Shown in pieces: positions 54,644 to 63,805 of a stretch of 64,000 bases of DNA. This stretch comes from Planococcus sp. CPCC 101016 (GTDB lineage Bacteria > Bacillota > Bacilli > Bacillales_A > Planococcaceae): assembly GCF_007859295.1 (NCBI RefSeq), contig NZ_VOHB01000002.1, forward strand, positions 2,171,624-2,235,623. The letters are read 5' to 3'. The notes beneath the pieces are model-generated. The model was not told the origin of the DNA and searched no databases. It saw only the letters and a list, made by a program, of their open reading frames with translations. Positions within the stretch are counted from its first letter, which is position 1; every line of letters starts with the position of its first letter. The translations under genes were made by a program, and so were the position numbers.

Positions 54644-54700
54644 TAATAATGATTACGATTTACCTTAAGAAAGTATAGTAGAGTTTACCGTCAATGTAAA
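54644..54700 (-). promoter_or_regulatory. znuC promoter with Zur-like box
   Basis: Minus strand: -35 TTTACA (54700-54695), 17-bp spacer, -10 TATACT (54677-54672). Near the start of transcription lies TCGTAATCATTATTA (54658-54644), which agrees with the B. subtilis Zur consensus TCGTAAT-N-ATTACGA except for two bases of the second half. Confidence 0.8.
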
Positions 54701-54871
54701 TAGATTGGACTTAAATTACTTCGTGGGAAACCTACTCAATAGTGTAACATCTTTTGAAACATCATTTTTTGTTTTGATTTTTTACCGACCACAGCCAATA
54801 CGTGTAAACATATAAAAACCGAAGACAATCCCCTATAAAAAGGGTTTGCCTTCAGCTTCAGTAGTTTAAAT

Positions 54872-55765
54872 CTATAGTGGAGATTTCAATTCCTCGATGG
54901 CGCCCGGAGAAAAGATGCCCGCTTTGAACATTTCGATTTCAAATGCATAAGGCGGCTTTTTGTTTTTGGCATCCAACCCAACATAAGGCGTCTCGAGAAT
55001 TTTCGGTACGTGCATAAGATCCGGGTGATGGACAATTCCATTTAAGGCTTCAAAGCCGATTTCTCCAAAGCCGATGTTTTCGTGGCGGTCCTTGCCCGCA
55101 CCACGTACATTTTTGCTGTCATTAATGTGTAGTACTTGAAGGCGGTCGATTCCGACAATGCGGTCGAACTCTTCCAGGACTCCGCTAAAATCTTCCTTGA
55201 TGTTATAGCCTGCATCATGGGTATGGCAAGTATCAAAGCAAACAGATAAACGTTCATTGTGAGTGACGCCGTTGATGATTGCCGCAATTTCCTCAAAGCT
55301 GCGTCCGCATTCTGTGCCTTTTCCAGCCATGGTTTCGAGTGCGATGTTAACCGGATAATCCTGTGTCAACACCTCATTCAAACCTTCAATGATCTTAGCG
55401 ATGCCTGCATCTGCGCCAGCTCCAACATGAGCACCAGGGTGCAAAACGATTTGTTTAGCACCGAGAGCCGCTGTGCGTTCGATTTCCTTTTGCAGGAATT
55501 CGACACCCAGTTCGAAAGTTTCAGGTTTTTGGGTATTGCCTAAGTTGATAATATAAGGTGCATGGACGACAATGTTCGTGAGATTATTAGCAGCCATATG
55601 GGCAAGCCCTGCATCAATATTCAACTCTTCGATCGGTTTGCGGCGCGTGTTCTGCGGTGCACCAGTATAGATCATAAAAGTCGACGCTCCGTAAGAAGCG
55701 GCTTCTTCACTTGCTGCAAGCAGCATCTTTTTGCCGCTCATTGAAACGTGAGATCCTAATAGCAT
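54872..55765 (-). CDS. nfo: Endonuclease IV (AP endonuclease)
   Basis: 297-aa zinc-dependent enzyme that nicks DNA 5' of abasic sites in base excision repair. Metal ligands are seen in [20 protein letters not shown] sequence ([11 protein letters not shown]), [13 protein letters not shown] and [21 protein letters not shown]. The start [14 protein letters not shown] is the family opening. It follows cshB by 12 bp on the same strand, an arrangement shared with B. subtilis yqfS-yqfR. Confidence 0.96.
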   Translation of the reverse strand: MLLGSHVSMSGKKMLLAASEEAASYGASTFMIYTGAPQNTRRKPIEELNIDAGLAHMAANNLTNIVVHAPYIINLGNTQKPETFELGVEFLQKEIERTAALGAKQIVLHPGAHVGAGADAGIAKIIEGLNEVLTQDYPVNIALETMAGKGTECGRSFEEIAAIINGVTHNERLSVCFDTCHTHDAGYNIKEDFSGVLEEFDRIVGIDRLQVLHINDSKNVRGAGKDRHENIGFGEIGFEALNGIVHHPDLMHVPKILETPYVGLDAKNKKPPYAFEIEMFKAGIFSPGAIEELKSPL

Positions 55766-55777
55766 AAAACAAACTCC

Positions 55778-57073
55778 TTACTTTTTGCGGTTTTTGCGTC
55801 GTTCCGCTTTTTTGATTTCGTCCATTTTCCATTTCATTTTTTTCTTGTACATCGGTTTTACCGCTTTTGGCTTGTGAACCATCGTTTTCGCTTTCGCGTC
55901 CGCTTCATTCACTTTTCTTGTGCGGGTCGTCCGGCTGTGGCGTTCTTTCAAGTCGACAAATTCGCCTTTGACGATATCTTTCTGCTGGAAAGGAATGCCC
56001 ATTTTTTCAATGCGCACGATTGCGTCGTCGTCTTCCGGTTTGAATAATGTAATGGCTACACCTTTCATTCCTGCACGAGCTGTACGGCCAACACGGTGGA
56101 TAAAGAATTCAAGATCTTCGGGCAATTCGTAGTTGATAACATGGCTGACACCTTGAATATCAATTCCGCGTGCTGCAAGATCTGTTGCTACGATGTATTG
56201 GTATTCCAAATCGCGGATTTGGCGCATCATTTTGACGCGTTCACGGGGAGCCAAATCTCCATGGACACGGCCGACACGAATGCCTTCTTTTGCCAATTGG
56301 TCAGCAACATAATCTGCGTTGGTGCGAGTGTTAACGAAAATGATGGCCAAATAAGGATTGATGACTTTCATGACATCCTGAAGGCGCTCCATTTTCTTTT
56401 TGCTGCGCACTGGCACTAAATAGAAATCAAGACCGTCTGCAGTCGGACGCTTATCGCCGATCTTTACATGAACCGGTGATTCCATGTACTTTTTCAAGAA
56501 AGGCTTTAATTTTTCTGGAATGGTCGCTGAAAAGACATACATTTCCAAATCGTCTTGCATTTTTCCGGCCACTTGGTCGATTTCTTCGATAAAGCCCAAG
56601 TCAAAAGCCAAGTCAGCTTCGTCGACTACAAGTATCTTACCTGTATGAACCAGCAAGGCGTTTTCTTTTACCAAGTCTTTTAGACGGCCAGGTGTTCCGA
56701 TAACGATATGGGGCTGTGTTTTTAATTTATTGATTGAACGTTGCTTGTCTGTTCCACCGATAAACGATTTCACTTCAATGCCGGATCCGACAACCAGTTT
56801 TTGCAACTCGTTGAAGATCTGCGTTCCAAGTTCACGCGTCGGTGCTGCGATTACCGCCTGCACTTCCTGTTTGCTGACGTCGATGCGTTCTACAATCGGA
56901 ATGATGAAACTATGCGTTTTTCCAGTCCCAGTATGGGATTGGCCAATGGCACTTGAACCTTTCAATATATGGGGCATCATTTCTTTCTGGATCGGCGTCG
57001 GTTCTGTAAAACCGAGTTTTTCTACCGCTTCCAATAGGAATGGTTTGAATGGATATTCGTTGAATTTTGTCAT
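55778..57073 (-). CDS. cshB: DEAD-box RNA helicase CshB
   Basis: 431-aa ATP-dependent RNA helicase. The Q motif FTEPTPIQKEMMP, Walker A SHTGTGKT, DEAD (VVDEADLAFD), SAT (VFSATIPEK), TDLAARGIDIQGV and HRVGRTARAG are all present. The C-terminal tail is basic (KKKMKWKMDEIKKAERRKNR), fitting CshB, which aids ribosome and mRNA function in the cold. Divergent from ispH with a 130-bp shared region. Confidence 0.95.
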   Translation of the reverse strand: MTKFNEYPFKPFLLEAVEKLGFTEPTPIQKEMMPHILKGSSAIGQSHTGTGKTHSFIIPIVERIDVSKQEVQAVIAAPTRELGTQIFNELQKLVVGSGIEVKSFIGGTDKQRSINKLKTQPHIVIGTPGRLKDLVKENALLVHTGKILVVDEADLAFDLGFIEEIDQVAGKMQDDLEMYVFSATIPEKLKPFLKKYMESPVHVKIGDKRPTADGLDFYLVPVRSKKKMERLQDVMKVINPYLAIIFVNTRTNADYVADQLAKEGIRVGRVHGDLAPRERVKMMRQIRDLEYQYIVATDLAARGIDIQGVSHVINYELPEDLEFFIHRVGRTARAGMKGVAITLFKPEDDDAIVRIEKMGIPFQQKDIVKGEFVDLKERHSRTTRTRKVNEADAKAKTMVHKPKAVKPMYKKKMKWKMDEIKKAERRKNRKK

Positions 57074-57203
57074 GGGATTAAATTCCCTCCTTACGCTCTA
57101 GACATTATAGCATAAAATAGGGCCTTTACGCGATGCAACTTTTGTAAAGCTGCGCCGTCTCCGTTATAATGAATGTATGATTTTGAAAGGAGCGCGGTAC
57201 TTG

Positions 57204-58184
57204 ATGAAGGTAATGAAAATATCGCCAAGAGGATATTGCTACGGAGTGGTGGATGCCATGGTCATCGCTAAAAATGCTGCGATGGACGAAAGCTTGCCAC
57301 GTCCCATTTATATACTAGGAATGATTGTCCACAATAAACATGTAACTGACGCGTTCGAAGAAGATGGCATCATTACTTTGGATGGCACAAACCGGCTCGA
57401 AATTTTGGAGAAAGTCGAGACAGGCACTGTAATTTTCACAGCGCATGGCGTTTCTCCGCAAGTCCGTGAACTGGCAAGACGTAAAGGTCTCGTGTCGATT
57501 GACGCCACTTGCCCAGATGTTACCGTGACACATGATTTGATTCGCGAGAAGACAGCTGAAGGCTATCAGATTGTTTACATCGGAAAAAGCGGACATCCGG
57601 AACCCGAAGGCGCAATCGGCGTCGCACCCGACATGGTCCATTTAGTGGAAAGCGTAGAAGACGTCAACCGCCTGGAGCTTGATTCCGAAAAAATTATTGT
57701 CACCAACCAAACCACGATGAGCCAATGGGATGTTGTCGATATGATGAAACGCTTAAAAGAAAAGTTCCCGCATTCCGAAGTCCACAAAGAAATTTGCCTA
57801 GCAACACAAGTACGGCAGGAAGCTGTAGCTCAGCAGGCTGGTGAAGCGGATCTGTTGATCGTCATCGGTGATCCGATGAGCAACAACTCAAATCGTTTGG
57901 CACAAGTGTCACAAGACATTGCCGGCACTCCTGCCTACCGCATTTCCGATTTGTCCGAATTGAAATTGGAATGGCTGGAAGGCGTTGAAACTGTAGGCAT
58001 TACAGCTGGCGCTTCCACTCCGACGCCGATCGTCAAAGAAGTGATGAAGTTCTTGGATCTTTATGATCCGGCTGATCCAAGCACACATGAGCTGACCCGT
58101 TCTGTGCCGCTGAACAAGATCTTGCCAAAAATTAAACACCCGAAACCATCGGATCGCATTGAACCGTATCCGGTAGGCGAATAA
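57204..58184 (+). CDS. ispH: 4-hydroxy-3-methylbut-2-enyl diphosphate reductase (IspH)
   Basis: 326-aa iron-sulfur enzyme that makes IPP and DMAPP, the last step of the MEP pathway. Cluster cysteines are in [25 protein letters not shown] and [20 protein letters not shown] and AHGVSP carry the substrate histidines, and [13 protein letters not shown] closes the site. [10 protein letters not shown] at 57204 matches homologues; AAAGGAG lies 11 bases upstream. An earlier in-frame ATG is not supported. Confidence 0.95.
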   Translation: MKVMKISPRGYCYGVVDAMVIAKNAAMDESLPRPIYILGMIVHNKHVTDAFEEDGIITLDGTNRLEILEKVETGTVIFTAHGVSPQVRELARRKGLVSIDATCPDVTVTHDLIREKTAEGYQIVYIGKSGHPEPEGAIGVAPDMVHLVESVEDVNRLELDSEKIIVTNQTTMSQWDVVDMMKRLKEKFPHSEVHKEICLATQVRQEAVAQQAGEADLLIVIGDPMSNNSNRLAQVSQDIAGTPAYRISDLSELKLEWLEGVETVGITAGASTPTPIVKEVMKFLDLYDPADPSTHELTRSVPLNKILPKIKHPKPSDRIEPYPVGE

Positions 58185-58186
58185 AA

Positions 58187-58239
58187 AGAAGGCTGTCCCA
58201 AAAGTTAGTTTCCTGACTTTTGGCGGCAGCCTTTTCTTT
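58187..58239 (+). terminator. Terminator after ispH
   Basis: AAGAAGGCTG...CCAAAAGT pairs, with small mismatches, with ACTTTTGG...CAGCCTTTTCTT across 58187-58239. Confidence 0.75.
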
Positions 58240-58347
58240 ATGGACAATATTTACCTATCAAAATTCTCTTTATTATTCTCGGTTGGGTAGGTTGTATTTA
58301 CCTGTAATAATGATTTCATAAGAGCTAACTTAATTAAAGCTATTTAT

Positions 58348-58662
58348 TTAAGCTATTAACTTTAAACCGACAGCGGAAGCTAAAATGACGGCAATGCAAG
58401 TGAGCCTTGTCCAACTCCTTGGTTCACCAAACAAATACATCCCCATGAGGGCAGAACCCACCGTGCCTATCCCTGTCCAAATTGCATAAGCCATGCCCAT
58501 CGGGATTTCTTTCATGGCATATGACAACAACAGAAAGCTGATGCCAAAGAAAACAATCATGAATACGAGCGCATTTTTTTGTTTGTCAGCCAACCTTTTC
58601 ACGTTCATTACGCCAATTACTTCAAAAACACCTGCAACGATCAATGCGAACCAATAGATCAT
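58348..58662 (-). CDS. SMR-family efflux subunit (second of pair)
   Basis: 104-aa four-helix protein, MIYWFALIVAGVFEVIGVMN, with the essential Glu14 in helix 1 and helix 4 around LTCIAVILASAVGLKLI. It overlaps the preceding SMR gene by 4 bp, as in paired heterodimeric exporters such as YkkCD or EbrAB. Substrate may be guanidinium-like or quaternary cations; no guanidine riboswitch is visible upstream. Confidence 0.9.
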   Translation of the reverse strand: MIYWFALIVAGVFEVIGVMNVKRLADKQKNALVFMIVFFGISFLLLSYAMKEIPMGMAYAIWTGIGTVGSALMGMYLFGEPRSWTRLTCIAVILASAVGLKLIA

Positions 58663-59021
58663 ACAACCACTTCCTGAGCTTCGAATTCAGACACTGCTTT
58701 TTCTTCTTTGCTGTTCAAGACTTTTAAGCCGATGACGCCGCATAGCAATGTCCCGATAAGGACGATTTTCATCAAGTTAAAAGGCTCTCCGAACACGAGC
58801 ATTTCTGCTAAAACCGTGCCGGCTGTCCCGATACCGGCAAACACCGCATACAGGGTTCCAATCGGCAATTTTTTTGAAGCGAGTGTCAGCAAAAAGAAAC
58901 TAACAGCAATTGCCCCGATGGTGATTCCCCACTCAAACGTGTTGGTTGCGTGTTTTAACCCGGATACCCAAAAAACTTCCAAAATTCCTGCTAATAAGAC
59001 AAATGACCAATTTAAATTCAT
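58659..59021 (-). CDS. SMR-family efflux subunit (first of pair)
   Basis: 120-aa four-helix protein starting MNLNWSFVLLAGILEVFWVS, with the active Glu in GILEVFWVSGLKH and a C-terminal charged tail (NSKEEKAVSEFEAQEVVV). The start at 59021 was chosen because it matches SMR N-termini. A longer frame overlaps a 55-aa reading frame whose stop lies one base before this start. The two SMR proteins should form a heterodimer in the membrane. Confidence 0.9.
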   Translation of the reverse strand: MNLNWSFVLLAGILEVFWVSGLKHATNTFEWGITIGAIAVSFFLLTLASKKLPIGTLYAVFAGIGTAGTVLAEMLVFGEPFNLMKIVLIGTLLCGVIGLKVLNSKEEKAVSEFEAQEVVV

Positions 59022-59022
59022 A

Positions 59023-59190
59023 CTATTTGTACCTTCCAGTTCCTGTAGCATTCTTGATAAAGACATCCATCAATGTGCTGACTATTTTCATTTTTTCTTG
59101 CCAAATTCCATTACCCATATCGGAGAAGAATTCACCTTCGGTGCGTCTTTTTTTCCGCTGCATAGTCAGAATCTGTTTATCTGCGACCAT
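59023..59190 (-). CDS. Possible small protein upstream of SMR pair
   Basis: 55-codon frame MVADKQILTMQRKKRRTEGE with its stop one base before the first SMR start, which would allow translational coupling. The ribosome site is weak. It may be the surviving end of a longer gene, for example a regulator, removed by the deletion that also took most of tyrZ. No family recognised. Confidence 0.35.
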   Translation of the reverse strand: MVADKQILTMQRKKRRTEGEFFSDMGNGIWQEKMKIVSTLMDVFIKNATGTGRYK

Positions 59191-59208
59191 TCGATAGTCA
59201 ACCGTTTA

Positions 59209-59345
59209 TTACGAATTAAAAATCATTTTAACAAATTTTCTTTTGCCTACTTGAATGATGGTGCCGTTCTCCAGCGAAACCATTTCTGCAGGATCCAGGA
59301 CTTTCTGGCTGTTCACTTGGATGCCGCCGTTTTCAACCATGCGGC
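59209..59345 (-). pseudogene. tyrZ: 3' remnant of a tyrosyl-tRNA synthetase gene (tyrZ-like)
   Basis: The minus strand reads RMVENGGIQVNSQKVLDPAE, then VSLENGTIIQVGKRKFVKMI and a stop: the RNA-binding S4-like end of a bacterial TyrRS. The other 90% of the gene is missing, and the fragment is fused directly to a T-box leader that carries a tyrosine specifier. B. subtilis has a MarR gene (ywaE) directly upstream of tyrZ, the same order as here. This is the scar of an internal deletion. Confidence 0.75.
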
Positions 59346-59450
59346 TCCGGAAATGTAATTCATGTTGCCTGTGTGCCGATTCACACCAACCACCGGCTCT
59401 CTGTTACAGGGAGGCAATCACTACTGGAGTTTCCTTCAATGCTTTTCTTT
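59346..59450 (-). promoter_or_regulatory. Truncated tyrosine T-box leader
   Basis: The minus strand shows T-box stem I: AAGGAAACTCCAGTAG, the AG-bulge and distal region AGAGAGCCGGTGGTTGGTG followed by GAATCGGC, the pairing TGCCTCCCTGT / ACAGGCA, and ACATGAATTACATTTCC carrying TAC (Tyr) as specifier. The antiterminator with the T-box consensus TGGNACCGCG is absent; sequence passes straight into the tyrZ 3' remnant. It can no longer regulate. Confidence 0.7.
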
Positions 59451-59464
59451 ATTCAATTAACTAA

Positions 59465-60001
59465 TTAAAAATCATTCGCTTTGATCACTTTTCGGATCAA
59501 TGCGGAGACTTGCTTCTGTTCTGCTACAGAAAGGCCAGAAGCAATTTCTGCTTCTCCTTGATGGAATCTGGGGTACAGGTCTTCCATCACACTTCTTCCT
59601 TTTTCGGTGATCGTCACATAGGTCGCTCTGCGATCGCGATCTCCGGTTTTTCGGTAACAGAGTTCTTTGCGTTCCAAGGTTTTTGTGATGTTGCTTACGG
59701 TCGGCTTTGTGACGCCTGCCAACTCCGCCAACTTCTTTGTTTCGATGGAATCCCCTATCCACAGATCGTATAGCATCGAAAAAGAAGTCCATGATAAGCC
59801 ATAGTCGGCCAGCACTTCCCGTTCCATCTTATTCTTCAATCCTTGTGCCATTCTGTATACATTTGTCACAACAGCGATGGCATCCAAATCCAATGACTCC
59901 ATCGGAAGTTTCGTTAAACGATTGATGGTTTCTTTCTCTTCAGGGAGCAGCGCCCCTTCTTCATCGAATGAATGAATAGTAACTACCTCCTTAACTTTCA
60001 C
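59465..60001 (-). CDS. ywaE: MarR-family regulator (YwaE-like)
   Basis: 178-aa (from the GTG) winged-helix regulator. Strong agreement in pattern with YwaE: DAIAVVTNVYRMAQGLKN, MEREVLADYGLSWTSFSMLYDLW, and the recognition helix GVTKPTVSNITKTLERK. The start is unusual. The GTG at 60001 has no ribosome site, whereas a perfect AAGGAGG (59992-59986) stands 8 bases before an ATT at 59977 in frame, just before HSFDEEG, where homologues begin. So an AUU start may be used. In B. subtilis ywaE is beside tyrZ, and here the tyrZ remnant follows directly. Confidence 0.9.
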   Translation of the reverse strand: MKVKEVVTIHSFDEEGALLPEEKETINRLTKLPMESLDLDAIAVVTNVYRMAQGLKNKMEREVLADYGLSWTSFSMLYDLWIGDSIETKKLAELAGVTKPTVSNITKTLERKELCYRKTGDRDRRATYVTITEKGRSVMEDLYPRFHQGEAEIASGLSVAEQKQVSALIRKVIKANDF

Positions 60002-60321
60002 AATCGTTAGCTATGAAATGATAATAACAAATGGGCTAAATAAACGCAACGAATTAATTTCTTGATTGCGTTCACATGTGACAAAACGGAGAGAAGAACA
60101 GTTAAACTGTGCCCTTCTCTCCGCATGTATTCAATGAATATAAAAATGTTTGTTATGTACTCTTATTTTGGGAAACCACTTATAAATGGAGCTTTTATTT
60201 AAAAACACTTTCCCTAATAATTCTATTGTGCGGTCTACCTCAAAAGCTTGATACGTAATACAAAGGACGCTAGCTTATTGCTTGATCCAAGGCTATTTAT
60301 AAATAGTAAAAACACTTCTTA
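60002..60321. other. Spacer between marR and the M50 gene
   Basis: 320 bp with the marR promoter region and a hairpin CGGAGAGAAG...CTTCTCTCCG near 60089-60123, a probable terminator for the M50 gene on the minus strand or unrelated. No gene seen. Confidence 0.5.
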
Positions 60322-60825
60322 TTAGACTGAATTATGTTGTTTTCTAATCTTTTTGAGTTGGTTTAAGATCTGTAAGCCATCGCTTGGAAGTCCACCTAAA
60401 AATGATGGATAAATAAAGGGAATCAACGACGTAACGAAGAGGAAAAAATTAGCGCCTGCAAGAATAATCACAATGTGGCCAACCACGCCAGAAAAGAAGT
60501 GCGAAGCAAAGTATAGTAGTGTAAAACCTGCTAATGAAGCGAGCGGTCCACCCACAAGAAAAATAATCCTTTGTTTAGGTGTAGTGGGTGGTAATGCTTC
60601 GGAATTTGAAGGAAGACAGAACCCTGAAAGGGCAACCGTGATATAACAGGTAATTCTTCCAAAACATAGCTTCAGTTTCTTCTCTTTATTGGATGAACCC
60701 ATATAAATTTCTGCCGTCGCTTGCTTGTTTTGTAGAATTGTTGCCATTGCATGGCCCATCTCATGGATTAAAAGTGCCATGGTAATAATAAGTAGAATGG
60801 TAAATACTTCCACTAGCATCAACAT
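60322..60825 (-). CDS. Small M50-type membrane protease-like protein
   Basis: 167-aa membrane protein with the zinc motif HEMGH in ALLIHEMGHAMATIL (His and Glu catalytic) and a later segment SLIPFIYPSFLGGLPSDGLQIL. The latter resembles the N/L-x-P-x-x-x-x-x-DG motif of site-2 proteases with Asp as third ligand. Four or five helices. No PDZ domain. Families of this kind (peptidase M50 small forms) are of unknown substrate. Monocistronic. Confidence 0.75.
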   Translation of the reverse strand: MLMLVEVFTILLIITMALLIHEMGHAMATILQNKQATAEIYMGSSNKEKKLKLCFGRITCYITVALSGFCLPSNSEALPPTTPKQRIIFLVGGPLASLAGFTLLYFASHFFSGVVGHIVIILAGANFFLFVTSLIPFIYPSFLGGLPSDGLQILNQLKKIRKQHNSV

Positions 60826-61255
60826 GTTAACCCCATTTCTATTTATATATTTTTTAAAAATTTTGCTCAGTTAATAAGAAAATATGACGAATTTACGGTT
60901 GTCTCACCATCTGCCTTGTTTACTTTTTTAGGTGTTTGCAGAATAGATTATTCACGTACAGAAAGAATATTTCGAATTCTATTTTACCATTTATTTTACT
61001 ATAAACCATTATTTTCTATCCCTAAAATTGACATGAAATACTTATAATAAATTAATCCTTGCTAAAAATTTAACCAAATAAAAGTAAAAGAGCAGGAAAT
61101 TTGTTGATAGTTCCTACTCTTTTGATATACAGTCTTATATTGGCTAAATAAAATTTCTTCTTTCAAAAACCACTACCCTTCATGGATCTAAACATGTTAA
61201 AGCTCATCAAACTATTGCTTTACATTTTGAAATTATCGATATTTGCCATCTGCCT
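60826..61255. other. Spacer with terminator after the acetyltransferase gene
   Basis: 430 bp. AAAAGAGCAGGAA pairs with TTCCTACTCTTTT (about 61088-61121), a terminator downstream of the acetyltransferase on the minus strand. Nothing else is recognisable. Confidence 0.5.
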
Positions 61256-61828
61256 TTAAGAAACGTCGATTTTCTTCAATACTTTTGCAGGTACGCCACC
61301 TGCAATTACATTTGAAGGTATACTTTTAGTCACTACTGCACCTGCAGCAATAATAGCGCCATCCCCGATCTCTACGCCTGGAACTACTGTAACATTCGCT
61401 CCAATCCATACATCTTTACCGATGGTGATTGGGGCAGGATGCATCTTACTGCGTTTTCTGGGATCGACGTCATGGTTAAGCGTAGCTAAAACCACATTGT
61501 GTCCAATCAGTGCACCATCCCCAATCGTAATGCCCCCTTGATCTTGAAAGCGACAACCTGAATTTATAAAGACATTCTTGCCTACATTGATATTTTTTCC
61601 GCAGTCCGTATAAAAAGGTGGAAACAAAGCAAATGTTGCATCTACTTGTTTAGCTATTAACCGGGAAAATAATTCTCGAACTTCTTCAGGAGTATGATAA
61701 TGTCCGTTTAGTTCAACGGTTACTTTTAATGCTTCTTGTGAGAGCTTGTGCATCATTTGATGCGTTTGCGAACCGCCTATAACGGATTCTCCTCGGTTTA
61801 ACTGCGCTAGAAAGTCATCGATGTTCAT
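61256..61828 (-). CDS. Sugar O-acetyltransferase (maltose/galactoside acetyltransferase type)
   Basis: 190-aa left-handed beta-helix acetyltransferase. Hexapeptide repeats are clear: [46 protein letters not shown] and [17 protein letters not shown]. The catalytic His is in [10 protein letters not shown]. The N-terminal helical segment resembles maltose acetyltransferase. It acetylates a sugar hydroxyl with acetyl-CoA; the sugar is unknown. Separated by 80 bp from the dehydrogenase pseudogene on the same strand. Confidence 0.9.
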   Translation of the reverse strand: MNIDDFLAQLNRGESVIGGSQTHQMMHKLSQEALKVTVELNGHYHTPEEVRELFSRLIAKQVDATFALFPPFYTDCGKNINVGKNVFINSGCRFQDQGGITIGDGALIGHNVVLATLNHDVDPRKRSKMHPAPITIGKDVWIGANVTVVPGVEIGDGAIIAAGAVVTKSIPSNVIAGGVPAKVLKKIDVS

Positions 61829-61909
61829 TTAAATCCTCCTCTCTATCCACAAAAGAGTTTTATATCAGCTTACTGCTTTTTCAGTTTCATATATAGATGT
61901 TATCTCTGT

Positions 61910-62950
61910 CTATATTGTTTTAGCATCAATTACAAAGCGGTACTTCACATTTGAAGCCAATACGCGCTCGTAGGCTGCGTCAATCTGATCCGCAGAAATC
62001 ACTTCAATTTTTGGAACAATCCCATGTTCTGCACAGAAATCCAGCATCTCCTGTGTCTCACGGATTCCTCCAATCATAGATCCTGCAAACGAACGTCGGT
62101 GACCGATCAGCGAAAACACATTTACTTCTAATGGTTCTGCAGGTGCTCCTACATTTACTAGCGTTCCATCCAGTGATAATCATGAGAAATACGCATCGAT
62201 GTCGATTTTTGCACTTACCGTATTAAGGATTAAATCAAAAGTCCCCGCCAGTTTCTCAAACGTTTCCGGATCGCTGGTTGCATAGTAATCACTTGCACCA
62301 AATTCCAATCCATCTTCTTTTTTGCTCAAGGTTTGAGAGAGCACCGTTACTTCTGCACCCATCGCAGCTGCAATTTTAACGGCTACATGCCCTAATCCGC
62401 CCATGCCTACAACCGCTACTTTTTTGCCGGGTCCAGCTCCCCAATGGTTCAATGGAGAATATGTCGTAATTCCTGCACAAAGTAATGGTGCTGCGGCATC
62501 AAGCTCGATGTTATCAGGGATACGGACTACGAAATCTTCTACTACCACAATGTGAGTGGAGTAGCCTCCTTGAGTAGGCTCACCGTATTTGTCTACACCA
62601 GCATAGGTTGGTACATTTCCTTTAAGGCAGTATTGTTCTTCTCCTTTTTGGCAATTCGCGCATTCCCCACAGGAATCAACCATACACCCGACTCCTACGC
62701 GATCGCCAACTTTGTACTTCGTGACCTCTGCTCCTACTTCCGTGACAATGCCTGCAATTTCATGTCCAGGGACAAGAGGATAGTTTACCGTACCCCATTC
62801 ACCATGTGCAGTATGAATGTCCGAATGGCAGATCCCCGCAAATTTGATATCAATTAGAACATCATGCGTATCCAAATCCCGTCGTGCAATCTCTGCTTCT
62901 CGAAACGATTTGTCAGGACCATCTAAAGCCCACGCTTTAACAGTTAACAT
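61910..62950 (-). pseudogene. adhA: Zinc alcohol dehydrogenase with internal stop
   Basis: A full-length (346-codon) NAD(P)-dependent alcohol dehydrogenase of the YahK/AdhA type. Catalytic zinc ligands are in [14 protein letters not shown] and PGHEIAG, the structural zinc in [15 protein letters not shown], and the nucleotide fold in [15 protein letters not shown]. Codon 257 is TGA (62182-62180) where YLSLL-type sequence is expected, and the frame then continues as [17 protein letters not shown] to the normal end. A single base change (TTA to TGA) explains it, so this is a recent nonsense mutation or a sequencing error. Its MerR-type promoter is intact. Confidence 0.88.
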
Positions 62951-63058
62951 ATAAAAAACCTCCTATTTTTTTAGAGAAACGCTCAAAAAGGTAAGTCAAG
63001 AATATCGGCACACAGCTTTTCACTTAACTACCTCTTGCTTCAATTCTCTTACATATCA

Positions 63059-63089
63059 ATCCTAAGCCTTATAGTTAACTCTAGGTCAA
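63059..63089 (-). promoter_or_regulatory. MerR-type promoter of the alcohol dehydrogenase
   Basis: Minus strand TTGACC (63089-63084), 19-bp spacer, TAGGAT (63064-63059). The overlong spacer contains the dyad-like AGAGTTAACT, also present upstream of the divergent merR gene at 63191-63200. A 19-bp spacer is typical for MerR-family activation. Confidence 0.75.
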
Positions 63090-63234
63090 GTACTTCACTA
63101 CAATCCTTTCTATTAATTTCAACCAGATGTTAGCTGGTTGTTTTCACCTTTGACTTACACGGCATCCATTGATACTATTCTTTTAAAGTTAGAGTTAACT
63201 TAAACTATAGATTTTAAAAAGAGGAGATTTATAA

Positions 63235-63651
63235 ATGAAGACATTTTCAATCGGCGAAGTTGCAAAAGAATTGAATCTGACTGCCTATACCCTACGTTAC
63301 TACGATAAGGAGGGCCTAATGCCTTTTATAGAAAGAACAGCCAGTGGAACACGCCTATTTAAAGAATCCGATATAAGTGCATTGAAAATAATCGAATGCC
63401 TAAAATCCAGCGGAATGCCTATTAAGGAAATTAAAAATTTCATTGATTGGTGCTCGGAAGGGGATTCTACTCTCCAGCAAAGGTATGACATGTTTATGGA
63501 ACGAAAAGCTATCGTTAAAGCCCAGATGGCGGAACTGAAAAAGACAATGGAAATCATCGAACACAAATGCTTCTATTACAAGAGTGCACTGGATGCGGGT
63601 ACGGAAGATGTTCATAAAGATGCAAAAATAGAAATACCTATGCCTAATTAG
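63235..63651 (+). CDS. adhR: MerR-family regulator (AdhR-like)
   Basis: 138-aa regulator with an N-terminal MerR winged helix, FSIGEVAKELNLTAYTLRYYDKEGLMP, a coiled coil (residues about 75-115) and a short tail with a cysteine (EHKCFYYK). Divergent from the alcohol dehydrogenase, as adhR is from adhA in B. subtilis, where it answers formaldehyde and methylglyoxal through its cysteine. Both genes have an AGAGTTAACT element upstream. GAGGAGATTTATAA precedes the ATG. Confidence 0.9.
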   Translation: MKTFSIGEVAKELNLTAYTLRYYDKEGLMPFIERTASGTRLFKESDISALKIIECLKSSGMPIKEIKNFIDWCSEGDSTLQQRYDMFMERKAIVKAQMAELKKTMEIIEHKCFYYKSALDAGTEDVHKDAKIEIPMPN

Positions 63652-63748
63652 CAGAACTCCCTTTATTTAATAAAGACTTCCAACGATTTAAAGAAATTCT
63701 ATTAGATAAGGCTGAAGATTTGTCGAAGAAAATCTATGGTTCTCACTT

Positions 63749-63797
63749 AAAAGCCGGCGCTGTTTGATTCGTTATGAATCAAACAGCGCCGGCTTTT
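63749..63797. terminator. Strong bidirectional terminator
   Basis: Perfect 22-bp stem (63749-63770 with 63776-63797, loop GTTAT). It separates merR from the convergent GNAT gene. Confidence 0.95.
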
Positions 63798-63805
63798 GTG
63801 TAATC

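Noticed and set aside
59022..59230. Guanidine (ykkC) riboswitch upstream of the SMR pair
   Set aside because: None of the conserved ykkC sequence blocks are visible; the region holds a small frame and the tyrZ remnant.
62180..62182. TGA read as selenocysteine in the dehydrogenase
   Set aside because: The position is a leucine-type residue away from the active site, and no SECIS-like hairpin follows; a nonsense change is simpler.
63660..63768. Open stretch LPLFNKDFQRFKEILLDKAE after merR
   Set aside because: No start codon, only about 37 codons, and it ends inside the terminator stem; possibly a decayed fragment but not supportable as a gene.
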